64,000 nucleotides of DNA from Boseongicola aestuarii (GTDB lineage: Bacteria; Pseudomonadota; Alphaproteobacteria; Rhodobacterales; Rhodobacteraceae): positions 1 through 64,000 of the forward strand of contig NZ_FXXQ01000011.1 of assembly GCF_900184815.1 (NCBI RefSeq). The letters run 5' to 3'. The notes beneath the pieces were generated by a model. The model searched no databases, was not told the DNA's origin, and saw only the letters and a list, made by a program, of their open reading frames with translations. This document shows, one piece after another, positions 7,438 to 14,729 of the stretch; the first letter of the stretch is position 1; every line of letters begins with the position of its first letter. Position numbers and translations under genes: made by a program.

Positions 7438-10400
7438 ATGACGACATATGATGCAAACTGGGCCGCCGCCGAAGAAGAGCGTCGCAGGTGGATGAGCGAG
7501 CATTCTCTGTTTCGCGCGGACGACGAACATGCGTCGTGCGGCGTGGGCCTTGTGGTTGCGATCGACGGCAAGCGGTCACGCAAGGTCGTTCAGAACGGTA
7601 TCGATGCGCTGAAAGCTGTCTGGCACCGGGGTGCGGTCGATGCCGACGGCAAGACTGGCGACGGTGCGGGCATTCACGTGCAGATCCCTTATGCGTTTTT
7701 CGGCGACATGATCGAACGCACCGGCCATGCGCCGCGCGAAGGTGAGATGCTGGCCGTGGGTCAGGTGTTCCTGCCCCGCACGAATTTCGGCGCGCAGGAA
7801 ACCTGCCGGACGATCATCGAAACCGAAATTCTGCGGATGGGCTATTACATTTATGGCTGGCGTCACGTGCCGGTGAAGATCGATGTGCTGGGTGAGAAAG
7901 CCAACGCGACGCGGCCCGAGATCGAGCAGATCCTGATTTCCAACTCGAAGGGCGTGGATGAGGAGACGTTCGAGCGCGAGCTTTACGTGATCCGTCGTCG
8001 GGTTGAGAAAGCGGCGGCGGCGGCGCAGGTACCGACTTTGTATCTGGCATCGCTGTCGTGCCGGTCGATCATCTACAAGGGCATGATGCTGGCGCAGGAT
8101 GTGGCCGAGTTTTATCCCGACCTGAAAGACGAACGTTTCGAGAGTGCCTTTGCGATCTATCACCAGCGGTACTCGACGAACACCTTCCCTCAGTGGTGGC
8201 TGGCGCAGCCGTTCCGCATGTTGGCGCACAACGGCGAGATCAACACTCTGAAGGGCAACGTGAACTGGATGAAGTCTCACGAGATCCGCATGGCGTCGAG
8301 CGCGTTCGGCGATATGGCCGAGGACATCAAGCCGATCATTCCGCAAGGTTCGAGCGACTCGGCAGCGTTGGATTCAGTGTTTGAGGTGTTGGTGCGCGCG
8401 GGGCGGACTGCGCCGATGGCCAAGACGATGCTGGTGCCGGAAAGCTGGTCGAAGCAGGCGGTGGAACTGCCGCAGTCGTGGATCGACATGTATTCCTATT
8501 GCAACGCGGTGATGGAACCGTGGGACGGGCCTGCCGCCTTGGCGATGACGGACGGGCGCTGGGTTTGTGCAGGACTGGATCGCAACGGATTGCGCCCGAT
8601 GCGGTATACGGTGACAGGTGATGGTCTGCTGATTGCGGGGTCCGAGACAGGGATGGTGCCTACGAACGAAGGCACGGTCGTCGAGAAGGGCGCGCTTGGT
8701 CCCGGACAGATGATCGCCGTCGATATGGCGACCGGCAAGCTGTTCCACGACACTGAAATGAAGGAGGTTCTGGCCGAAGCGGCGCCATTCAGCGAGTGGA
8801 TTTCCAAGGTTGCCGAGATGGACGAGGTTCTGGCCAGTGTGACGGAGAAGCCCGTGTTCACGGGCAACGAGTTGCGGCGGCGTCAGGTGGCTGCAGGTTA
8901 TTCGATCGAGGAGCTGGAGCAAATTCTTGCGCCGATGGCGGAGGATGGCAAAGAGACGCTGGCCTCGATGGGTGATGACACGCCGTCCGCAGTCTTGTCC
9001 AAGATGTACCGGCCGTTGAGCCATTACTTCCGGCAGAACTTTAGCCAGGTGACGAACCCGCCAATCGACAGCTTGCGGGAATTCCGGGTGATGAGTCTGA
9101 AGACCCGTTTCGGGAACCTGAAGAACGTGCTGGATCAGGACAGCAGTCAGACCGAAATCATCGTGCTGGACAGCCCTTTCCTTGGGAATGCGCAGTTTGA
9201 CCGCCTGAAAGAAGCGTTTGACGATGGCATGGTCGAGATCGACTGCACCTTCCCTTCTGGTGGCTCGCAAGGCGCGCTTCAAGCCGCTCTGGAGCGTATT
9301 CGCGCCGAAGCCGAGGACGCGGTGCGTTCGGGGGCCGGGCATCTGGTTCTGACGGATCAGGCATCGGGCGATGGCAAAGTCGCGACGCCGATGATCCTTG
9401 CGACCAGCGCGGTGCATTCGTGGCTGACCCGCAAGGGTCTTCGCACCTTCTGTTCGCTGAACGTGCGATCTGCTGAGTGCATTGACCCGCATTACTTCGC
9501 GGTGCTGATCGGCTGCGGTGCGACTACGGTAAACGCGTATCTGGCCGAAGACAGTATTGCGGATCGGATCGAACGCGGGCTGATCGACGGCACATTGACC
9601 GAGGCCGTGGCGCGGTATCGTGCCGCGATCGATGCGGGTCTTTTGAAGATCATGTCAAAGATGGGCATTTCGGTCGTCTCGTCCTATCGCGGTGGTCTGA
9701 ACTTCGAGGCTGTTGGCCTCAGCCGTGCTTTGGTCGCCGAGTATTTCCCCGGCATGCACTCGCGCATCTCGGGCATTGGTATCGGCGGTTTGCAAAAGAA
9801 GGCCGAAGCGGTTCATGCCAAGGGCTTCGCGGGTGACTCTGTCTTGCCAATCGGCGGCTTTTACAAAGCCCGTCGGACGGGCGAAACGCACGCTTGGGAA
9901 GCAACGTCGATGCATCTGTTGCAGGCGGCCTGTACCAAAGCGTCCTACGCGATGTGGCAGCAATACTTGGCCAAGATGAAGTCGAACCCACCGATCCATT
10001 TGCGCGACCTGCTGGACATCAAGCCGATGGCCAAGCCCGTGCCGATCGAAGAGGTCGAAAGCATCACGTCGATACGCAAGCGGTTCGTGACGCCCGGCAT
10101 GTCACTTGGGGCGCTCAGCCCTGAGGCGCACAAGACGCTGAACGTCGCGATGAACCGCATAGGTGCGAAATCCGACAGCGGTGAAGGCGGCGAAGATCCG
10201 GCGCACTTTGTGCCAGAGCCGAACGGCGACAACCCGTCTGCGAAGATCAAGCAAGTGGCCTCGGGGCGTTTTGGCGTCACGGCGGAATATCTGAACCAGT
10301 GCGAAGAGCTTGAGATCAAGGTTGCTCAGGGCGCCAAGCCAGGTGAGGGTGGTCAGCTTCCGGGGATGAAGGTCACCGAATTGATCGCGCGTCTTCGGCA

Positions 10401-11973
10401 CTCTACGCCTGGCGTGACGCTGATCTCGCCACCGCCACACCACGACATCTATTCTATCGAGGATCTGGCGCAGCTGATCTATGACCTGAAGCAGATCAAC
10501 CCGCGTGCCAAGGTGACCGTGAAGCTGGTCGCGGCATCGGGGGTCGGCACGATTGCCGCTGGTGTTGCCAAGGCAAAGGCGGATGTGATCCTGATTTCCG
10601 GCCACAACGGCGGCACGGGTGCCTCGCCCGCGACATCGATCAAATACGCGGGTTTGCCGTGGGAAATGGGCCTGACAGAAGCGCATCAGGTTCTTTCGAT
10701 GAACAACCTTCGCAGCCGCGTGACATTGCGGACCGACGGTGGTTTGCGCACGGGCCGTGACATCGTCATGGCAGCCATGATGGGGGCCGAGGAATTCGGT
10801 ATCGGCACCGCCGCGCTAATCGCGATGGGTTGTATCATGGTTCGTCAGTGCCAATCGAACACGTGCCCTGTCGGCGTCTGTACGCAGGACGAGGAGTTGC
10901 GCAAGAAGTTCACCGGCGACGCGGACAAGGTGGTGAATCTCATTACCTTCTACGCACAGGAAGTCCGCGAGATTCTGGCGTCGATCGGCGCGCGATCTCT
11001 GGCGGATGTGATTGGCCGGGCGGATCTCTTGTCTCAGGTCAGCCGAGGTGCGGCGCATCTCGATGATCTCGACCTGAACCCGCTTCTGATCACGGTCGAT
11101 GGCGCGGAACAGGTTGACTATGCCACGGCGAAAGAACGCAACCCCGTCGACGACACACTGGACGCCGAGATCGTGCGCGACGCGGCTCGGTTCCTGGATG
11201 ACGGCGAGAAAATGCAGCTTGGGTATTCTGTACGCAACACGCACCGGACTATTGGCACACGCACGTCCAGTCACATCGTCAAGCGGTTCGGTATGCGGAA
11301 TTCTCTGCAACCCGACCACCTGTCGATCCGTCTGGCGGGCTCTGCCGGTCAGTCGCTTGGGGCTTTTGCGGCACCAGGCCTAAGGATCGAAGTGTCGGGC
11401 GATGCGAATGATTATGTCGGAAAGGGTCTGTCGGGCGGCACTTTGGTCGTGCGGCCACCGAAGATCTCACCTCTGGTAGCGGCGGACAACGTCATCATCG
11501 GCAACACGGTGCTTTATGGTGCGACGGACGGCTATCTCTTTGCCGCCGGACGAGCGGGCGAGCGTTTCGCAGTGCGAAATTCGGGCGCGAAAGTTGTGGT
11601 CGAGGGCGTCGGCTCGAACGGGTGCGAGTATATGACCGGCGGAGTTGCTGTCATCATCGGCAGCATCGGTCCGAATTTCGGCGCAGGGATGACCGGCGGC
11701 ATGGCCTATCTTTATGATCCTGACCGGACCGCGCTTTCCATGATGAACCTTGAGACGATTGTCACCGTTCCGGTGAACGAAGGCGTCTATGAAGACGAAC
11801 TGAAAGGCTTGATCCAACGCCATCATCAGGAGAGCGGCAGCGCACGCGCCGCCGAGATCCTGCAACACTGGGACGAGGAAAAGCTGCACTTCCACCAGAT
11901 TTGCCCGAAAGAGATGCTGAATAAGCTGAAGGTGCCGCTTCGGGGTCTCGATATGGCGGTTCCGGCGGAATAA
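7438..11973 (+). CDS. gltB: Glutamate synthase, large (alpha) subunit
   Basis: The protein is 1511 residues, the expected size. A propeptide of about 33 residues precedes Cys34 (ASCGVG), the nucleophile of the class II glutamine amidotransferase domain after processing. The order is amidotransferase, central domain, FMN-binding TIM barrel with the [3Fe-4S] cysteines in CQSNTCPVGVC, and a C-terminal GXGXG beta-helix (GKGLSGGTLVV). Ammonia from glutamine is tunnelled to 2-oxoglutarate. ATG 7438 has a GCAGGAG SD at 7425-7430; longer in-frame starts overlap the GFA gene and would displace the propeptide. A strong terminator follows at 11996. Confidence 0.97.
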   Translation: MTTYDANWAAAEEERRRWMSEHSLFRADDEHASCGVGLVVAIDGKRSRKVVQNGIDALKAVWHRGAVDADGKTGDGAGIHVQIPYAFFGDMIERTGHAPREGEMLAVGQVFLPRTNFGAQETCRTIIETEILRMGYYIYGWRHVPVKIDVLGEKANATRPEIEQILISNSKGVDEETFERELYVIRRRVEKAAAAAQVPTLYLASLSCRSIIYKGMMLAQDVAEFYPDLKDERFESAFAIYHQRYSTNTFPQWWLAQPFRMLAHNGEINTLKGNVNWMKSHEIRMASSAFGDMAEDIKPIIPQGSSDSAALDSVFEVLVRAGRTAPMAKTMLVPESWSKQAVELPQSWIDMYSYCNAVMEPWDGPAALAMTDGRWVCAGLDRNGLRPMRYTVTGDGLLIAGSETGMVPTNEGTVVEKGALGPGQMIAVDMATGKLFHDTEMKEVLAEAAPFSEWISKVAEMDEVLASVTEKPVFTGNELRRRQVAAGYSIEELEQILAPMAEDGKETLASMGDDTPSAVLSKMYRPLSHYFRQNFSQVTNPPIDSLREFRVMSLKTRFGNLKNVLDQDSSQTEIIVLDSPFLGNAQFDRLKEAFDDGMVEIDCTFPSGGSQGALQAALERIRAEAEDAVRSGAGHLVLTDQASGDGKVATPMILATSAVHSWLTRKGLRTFCSLNVRSAECIDPHYFAVLIGCGATTVNAYLAEDSIADRIERGLIDGTLTEAVARYRAAIDAGLLKIMSKMGISVVSSYRGGLNFEAVGLSRALVAEYFPGMHSRISGIGIGGLQKKAEAVHAKGFAGDSVLPIGGFYKARRTGETHAWEATSMHLLQAACTKASYAMWQQYLAKMKSNPPIHLRDLLDIKPMAKPVPIEEVESITSIRKRFVTPGMSLGALSPEAHKTLNVAMNRIGAKSDSGEGGEDPAHFVPEPNGDNPSAKIKQVASGRFGVTAEYLNQCEELEIKVAQGAKPGEGGQLPGMKVTELIARLRHSTPGVTLISPPPHHDIYSIEDLAQLIYDLKQINPRAKVTVKLVAASGVGTIAAGVAKAKADVILISGHNGGTGASPATSIKYAGLPWEMGLTEAHQVLSMNNLRSRVTLRTDGGLRTGRDIVMAAMMGAEEFGIGTAALIAMGCIMVRQCQSNTCPVGVCTQDEELRKKFTGDADKVVNLITFYAQEVREILASIGARSLADVIGRADLLSQVSRGAAHLDDLDLNPLLITVDGAEQVDYATAKERNPVDDTLDAEIVRDAARFLDDGEKMQLGYSVRNTHRTIGTRTSSHIVKRFGMRNSLQPDHLSIRLAGSAGQSLGAFAAPGLRIEVSGDANDYVGKGLSGGTLVVRPPKISPLVAADNVIIGNTVLYGATDGYLFAAGRAGERFAVRNSGAKVVVEGVGSNGCEYMTGGVAVIIGSIGPNFGAGMTGGMAYLYDPDRTALSMMNLETIVTVPVNEGVYEDELKGLIQRHHQESGSARAAEILQHWDEEKLHFHQICPKEMLNKLKVPLRGLDMAVPAE

Positions 11974-11995
11974 TCGTTCAAGCGTCAAAGAAAGC

Positions 11996-12024
11996 ATGCG
12001 CGGGCCCTCGGGTCCGCGCATTTT
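11996..12024 (+). terminator. Intrinsic terminator after gltB
   Basis: ATGCGCGG (11996-12003) pairs with CCGCGCAT (12014-12021) around a G/C-rich loop and is followed by TTT. It lies 23 nt past the gltB stop. Confidence 0.8.
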
Positions 12025-12055
12025 GATTCAATTTGTCGGTTTTTTGGGATAGCCC

Positions 12056-12985
12056 ATGGCGGTCATGCCCGTTCAACGAGTCATATTCGCGCATCTGGCG
12101 GGCCACCAAAGCTCGGGCGCCAAGATCATGCGCTGCGACCAGTTGGCGGCAATGGCTTCCGAGCATCTGGACATGCGGCGCTGGTCATTCGAAGTGCTGG
12201 CGATGCCACGCGACGGACAGCTGCGCAAACAGAGGCTGATGACAGATCACGTCCGTGGCGCAGTTGTCATCTTCCTGAAACGCGCGTGGAAGGTGCTTTC
12301 CCCGGACCATCTGATGCATTGGCGCGAAGCCGCAAAGGCGCTGGCGATCGATTATGTCGACGCACGCACCACGCCTCAACCCGGCGTCGAAATCGACGTG
12401 CATATCGCGGCCTCCGGCACGCTCGAGCGCTATCTCAAAGCCCAATTCAACGGCGCGCGGGTGATGCGGCTGGACCATCATGCTGATCCAGGTCTGAGAC
12501 GCGGCCCCCCCGGGCAGTCCTTCCGGCTCGCCTATTTCGGACGTGAAAGTAACAGGACGCTTCCCGCGTCATTGCAGCACAAAGTCGACACTCCTGAATA
12601 CAACGGTCTTGCACTCCCAAGCGACATCCAAACGGCGATGATGCAATCGAACATGCACTACGCCGTGCGCGACATGGAAAACGCGGACTACCGAACGTCG
12701 TTCAAACCCTTCACCAAAGGCTTCAACGCCGCCGCCGTGGGCGCTCACATCCTGGTTAATCGCCAGGTGGATGACTCGATCGACTGGCTCGGAGCCGACT
12801 ACCCTTTCCTGATCGACGATTGCAGTGTTGAAACCATTGCAACAGCCATCGACGCGGCGGAGAGCCTGTTCGGGACACAACACTGGACCGATGCGCTCGC
12901 ACCGATCGAGGCCCTAAGGCAGACCGTGCACCCCGAAAAGATAACCCATCAGCTTGAACAGATCCTGGAATCGATCGCGCCGTAA
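12056..12985 (+). CDS. Conserved protein, glycosyltransferase-like
   Basis: The product is 309 residues with no signal peptide. I do not recognise a named family. The N-terminus (RVIFAHLAGHQSSGAKIMRC) and C-terminal part (YFGRESNR, then FTKGFNAAAVGAHILV, then WLGADYPFLID) resemble the donor-binding half of GT-B glycosyltransferases, where a glycine-rich segment is followed by a search for the visible protein, but the typical EXXXXXE motif is not clear. It stands alone between the gltB terminator and convergent carD. The SD before ATG 12056 is weak. Coding reality is well supported by length and codon use; function only weakly. Confidence 0.75.
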   Translation: MAVMPVQRVIFAHLAGHQSSGAKIMRCDQLAAMASEHLDMRRWSFEVLAMPRDGQLRKQRLMTDHVRGAVVIFLKRAWKVLSPDHLMHWREAAKALAIDYVDARTTPQPGVEIDVHIAASGTLERYLKAQFNGARVMRLDHHADPGLRRGPPGQSFRLAYFGRESNRTLPASLQHKVDTPEYNGLALPSDIQTAMMQSNMHYAVRDMENADYRTSFKPFTKGFNAAAVGAHILVNRQVDDSIDWLGADYPFLIDDCSVETIATAIDAAESLFGTQHWTDALAPIEALRQTVHPEKITHQLEQILESIAP

Positions 12986-12990
12986 CACGT

Positions 12991-13034
12991 TCTTTTTGGC
13001 AAAAATATCCAAACCGCGGCCCCGAAGGGGGCGC
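12991..13034 (-). repeat. Dispersed intergenic element, copy A
   Basis: On the minus strand the segment reads GCGCCCCC, TTCGGGG, then GGATATTTTTGCCAAAAAGA. It shares the C-run plus GATATTT-TG-CAAAA-GAA core with 14672-14712, 21258-21330 and 38627-38680. Confidence 0.6.
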
Positions 13035-13046
13035 AAAACAAGAAAA

Positions 13047-13072
13047 TCGGCGGAACCTTTCGATTCCGCCGA
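13047..13072. terminator. Terminator between convergent GT-like gene and carD
   Basis: TCGGCGGAA (13047-13055) pairs perfectly with TTCCGCCGA (13064-13072) around an 8-nt loop, with A-rich DNA on the left, so it is best placed to end carD transcripts (minus strand, TTTTC tract). It may act in both directions. Confidence 0.75.
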
Positions 13073-13098
13073 CCTTTGAATACGTTTTCGCGCCTTAG

Positions 13099-13614
13099 TT
13101 ACGCGGCAGCCGCGCGGCTGACCAAAACGTCGTCAACCTGCTTTTGTGCCTCTAACTCGTCCGAGCCGCCAACAGCTGCGATCTCGCGAGTCAGACGTTC
13201 CAAAGCGGCTTCATAAAGCTGACGCTCTGAATAGCTTTGCTCGCGCTGGTCGTCGGCACGGTGCAGATCGCGAACGACCTCAGCAATCGCAATCAGATCA
13301 CCCGAGTTGATTTTCTGTTCGTATTCCTGCGCGCGACGCGACCACATGGCCTTCTTGACGCGGGCCTTGCCCTTTAGGGTGGTCATCGCCTTGGCCACGA
13401 CGTCAGGCGACGACAGCGTGCGCATCCCGACATCAGCCGCCTTGTTCGTTGGAACGCGGAGAGTCATTTTGTCCTTCTCGAACGAAATCACGAACAGCTC
13501 AAGCGTCAGCCCGGCGATGTCCTGCTCTTCGATCGAGATGATCTGCCCGACCCCATGCGCCGGGTAGACGACGAAATCGTTCGGACGGAATTCCATTTTC
13601 TTAGGCTTGGTCAT
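13099..13614 (-). CDS. carD: CarD-family transcriptional regulator
   Basis: The product is 171 residues. The N-terminal domain (FVVYPAHGVGQIISIEEQ) is the CarD/Mfd RNA polymerase beta-interaction fold. The helical C-terminal domain binds promoter DNA near the -10 element, stabilising open complexes, notably at rRNA-type promoters. The C-terminal helices contain the conserved W (KKAMWSRRAQEYEQKI). ATG 13614 is chosen because AAGGAA precedes it and homologues begin at MTKxKKxxFRxND; the longer ORF lacks an SD. It is transcribed from a strong sigma-70-type promoter at 13764-13792 with a 5' leader of about 140 nt. Confidence 0.94.
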   Translation of the reverse strand: MTKPKKMEFRPNDFVVYPAHGVGQIISIEEQDIAGLTLELFVISFEKDKMTLRVPTNKAADVGMRTLSSPDVVAKAMTTLKGKARVKKAMWSRRAQEYEQKINSGDLIAIAEVVRDLHRADDQREQSYSERQLYEAALERLTREIAAVGGSDELEAQKQVDDVLVSRAAAA

Positions 13615-13763
13615 GCAGATTTTTTCCTTATCAGCCCCAAAAGTTACGGCGACAGAAGCACGTCGGGAACACACACATCCTCCCGTCGTTCTGACCCTGT
13701 CGATGTCGGTATTTCAGATACAGCTCTTGTCCAGAGCTGCGAAAACCCGCGCTATGTAGAGAG

Positions 13764-13792
13764 TATATAGCATAAAATTAGGCTTTTTCCAA
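13764..13792 (-). promoter_or_regulatory. Sigma-70-type promoter for carD
   Basis: On the minus strand TTGGAA (13792-13787) is followed after exactly 17 nt by TATATA (13769-13764), a near-consensus housekeeping promoter pointing to carD. Confidence 0.7.
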
Positions 13793-13889
13793 GGCACATG
13801 CGAAAACCCATATACGCCGTTGCGTCACAGCGGTTTTGGACGCCGAATCCGCACAGGCGGACGACCGAATCACCCTTGTCAAAGCTAGC

Positions 13890-14225
13890 TTAACCGCCCT
13901 CGCCCGGGTTCTCCGAGAACAATTCCATCTTACCGGGCTTGCCGTCCATTTCGTCGGCTGCCGGCAGCGGGTCTTTCTTGGTGATGATCACCGGCCAAAG
14001 CTCGGAATACTTCCGATTGAATTCGACCCACTTTTCCATGTCGGGTTCGGTATCCGGGCGGATCGCGTCCGCGGGGCACTCAGGCTCGCACACACCGCAG
14101 TCAATGCATTCGTCGGGATGGATCACAAGCATGTTTTCGCCCTCGTAGAAGCAATCCACGGGGCAGACTTCGACACAGTCGGTGTATTTGCAGGCGATGC
14201 AGCTGTCGTTGACAATATAGGTCAT
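13890..14225 (-). CDS. fdxA: 7Fe ferredoxin (FdxA type)
   Basis: The product is 111 residues. [17 protein letters not shown] in the first 25 residues supplies a [3Fe-4S]-type cluster with an extended loop, and [12 protein letters not shown] supplies a [4Fe-4S] cluster. This arrangement and the longer C-terminal tail are typical of Azotobacter-type 7Fe ferredoxins, cytosolic low-potential electron carriers. The family N-terminus MTYIV supports the ATG at 14225. It lies 49 bp after the S4 gene on the same strand and 275 bp before carD, and probably shares a transcript with the upstream helicase and S4 genes. Confidence 0.95.
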   Translation of the reverse strand: MTYIVNDSCIACKYTDCVEVCPVDCFYEGENMLVIHPDECIDCGVCEPECPADAIRPDTEPDMEKWVEFNRKYSELWPVIITKKDPLPAADEMDGKPGKMELFSENPGEGG

Positions 14226-14274
14226 GAATTGGTCTCTTGAAACGAGTTAGGACTGCCTAGCCCAGCAGGAAACC

Positions 14275-14649
14275 TCATTCAAGCGGGCCGGTTCGGTAAA
14301 GACGCTCATTGCGACGATCTTTCCCGCTTGGGCGGCCTTTGCCCTCGAAACGCGGATTCTGCTGGCCTGGCTCTTCGGGCGGCGTGAGGTCGGTGTAAAG
14401 CGTTTGCGCTTCTGGCGCCGAGCCGCGTCGGGTTGACAGAGCTACTATGCGGATGATGCGCACACGCTTTGCTTGCGGGAAGGTCAGTGTAAGGCCCGGA
14501 CGAATGGCGTGACTGGGCTTGGACACGCGGTCTCCGTCGATGCGCACATGCCCTGCCGAAACGAGTTTCGTCGCAAGGCCGCGTGTCTTGAAGAACCGGG
14601 CGTGCCAGAGCCATTTGTCGAGGCGTTGAGTCGGTGCGGGGTCACTCAT
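14275..14649 (-). CDS. S4-domain RNA-binding protein (Hsp15-like)
   Basis: The product is 124 residues. An S4 RNA-binding domain occupies residues 9-70 (QRLDKWLWHARFFKTRGLAT at its start). The C-terminal tail is Arg/Lys/Pro-rich and probably disordered. The family includes HslR/Hsp15, which binds 50S subunits carrying stalled nascent chains. No heat-shock promoter is evident here. It follows the helicase gene by 80 bp, and the gap contains a copy of the dispersed intergenic element. Confidence 0.88.
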   Translation of the reverse strand: MSDPAPTQRLDKWLWHARFFKTRGLATKLVSAGHVRIDGDRVSKPSHAIRPGLTLTFPQAKRVRIIRIVALSTRRGSAPEAQTLYTDLTPPEEPGQQNPRFEGKGRPSGKDRRNERLYRTGPLE

Positions 14650-14671
14650 GGAGCGGCGGATGGCGGGCGCT

Positions 14672-14712
14672 GCCCCCCGGCCCCCCCCGGGATATTTCTG
14701 AACAAAAGAAGG
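14672..14712 (+). repeat. Dispersed intergenic element, copy B
   Basis: A C-run (CCCCCCCCGG) is followed by GATATTTCTGAACAAAAGAA, the same core as copies A, C and D. It lies in the gap between the helicase and S4 genes. Confidence 0.6.
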
Positions 14713-14729
14713 ATTGGAGCCTCACGGCC

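Noticed and set aside
8374-9492. 372-codon ORF antisense to gltB
   Set aside because: Shadow frame; no family features and gltB is certain.
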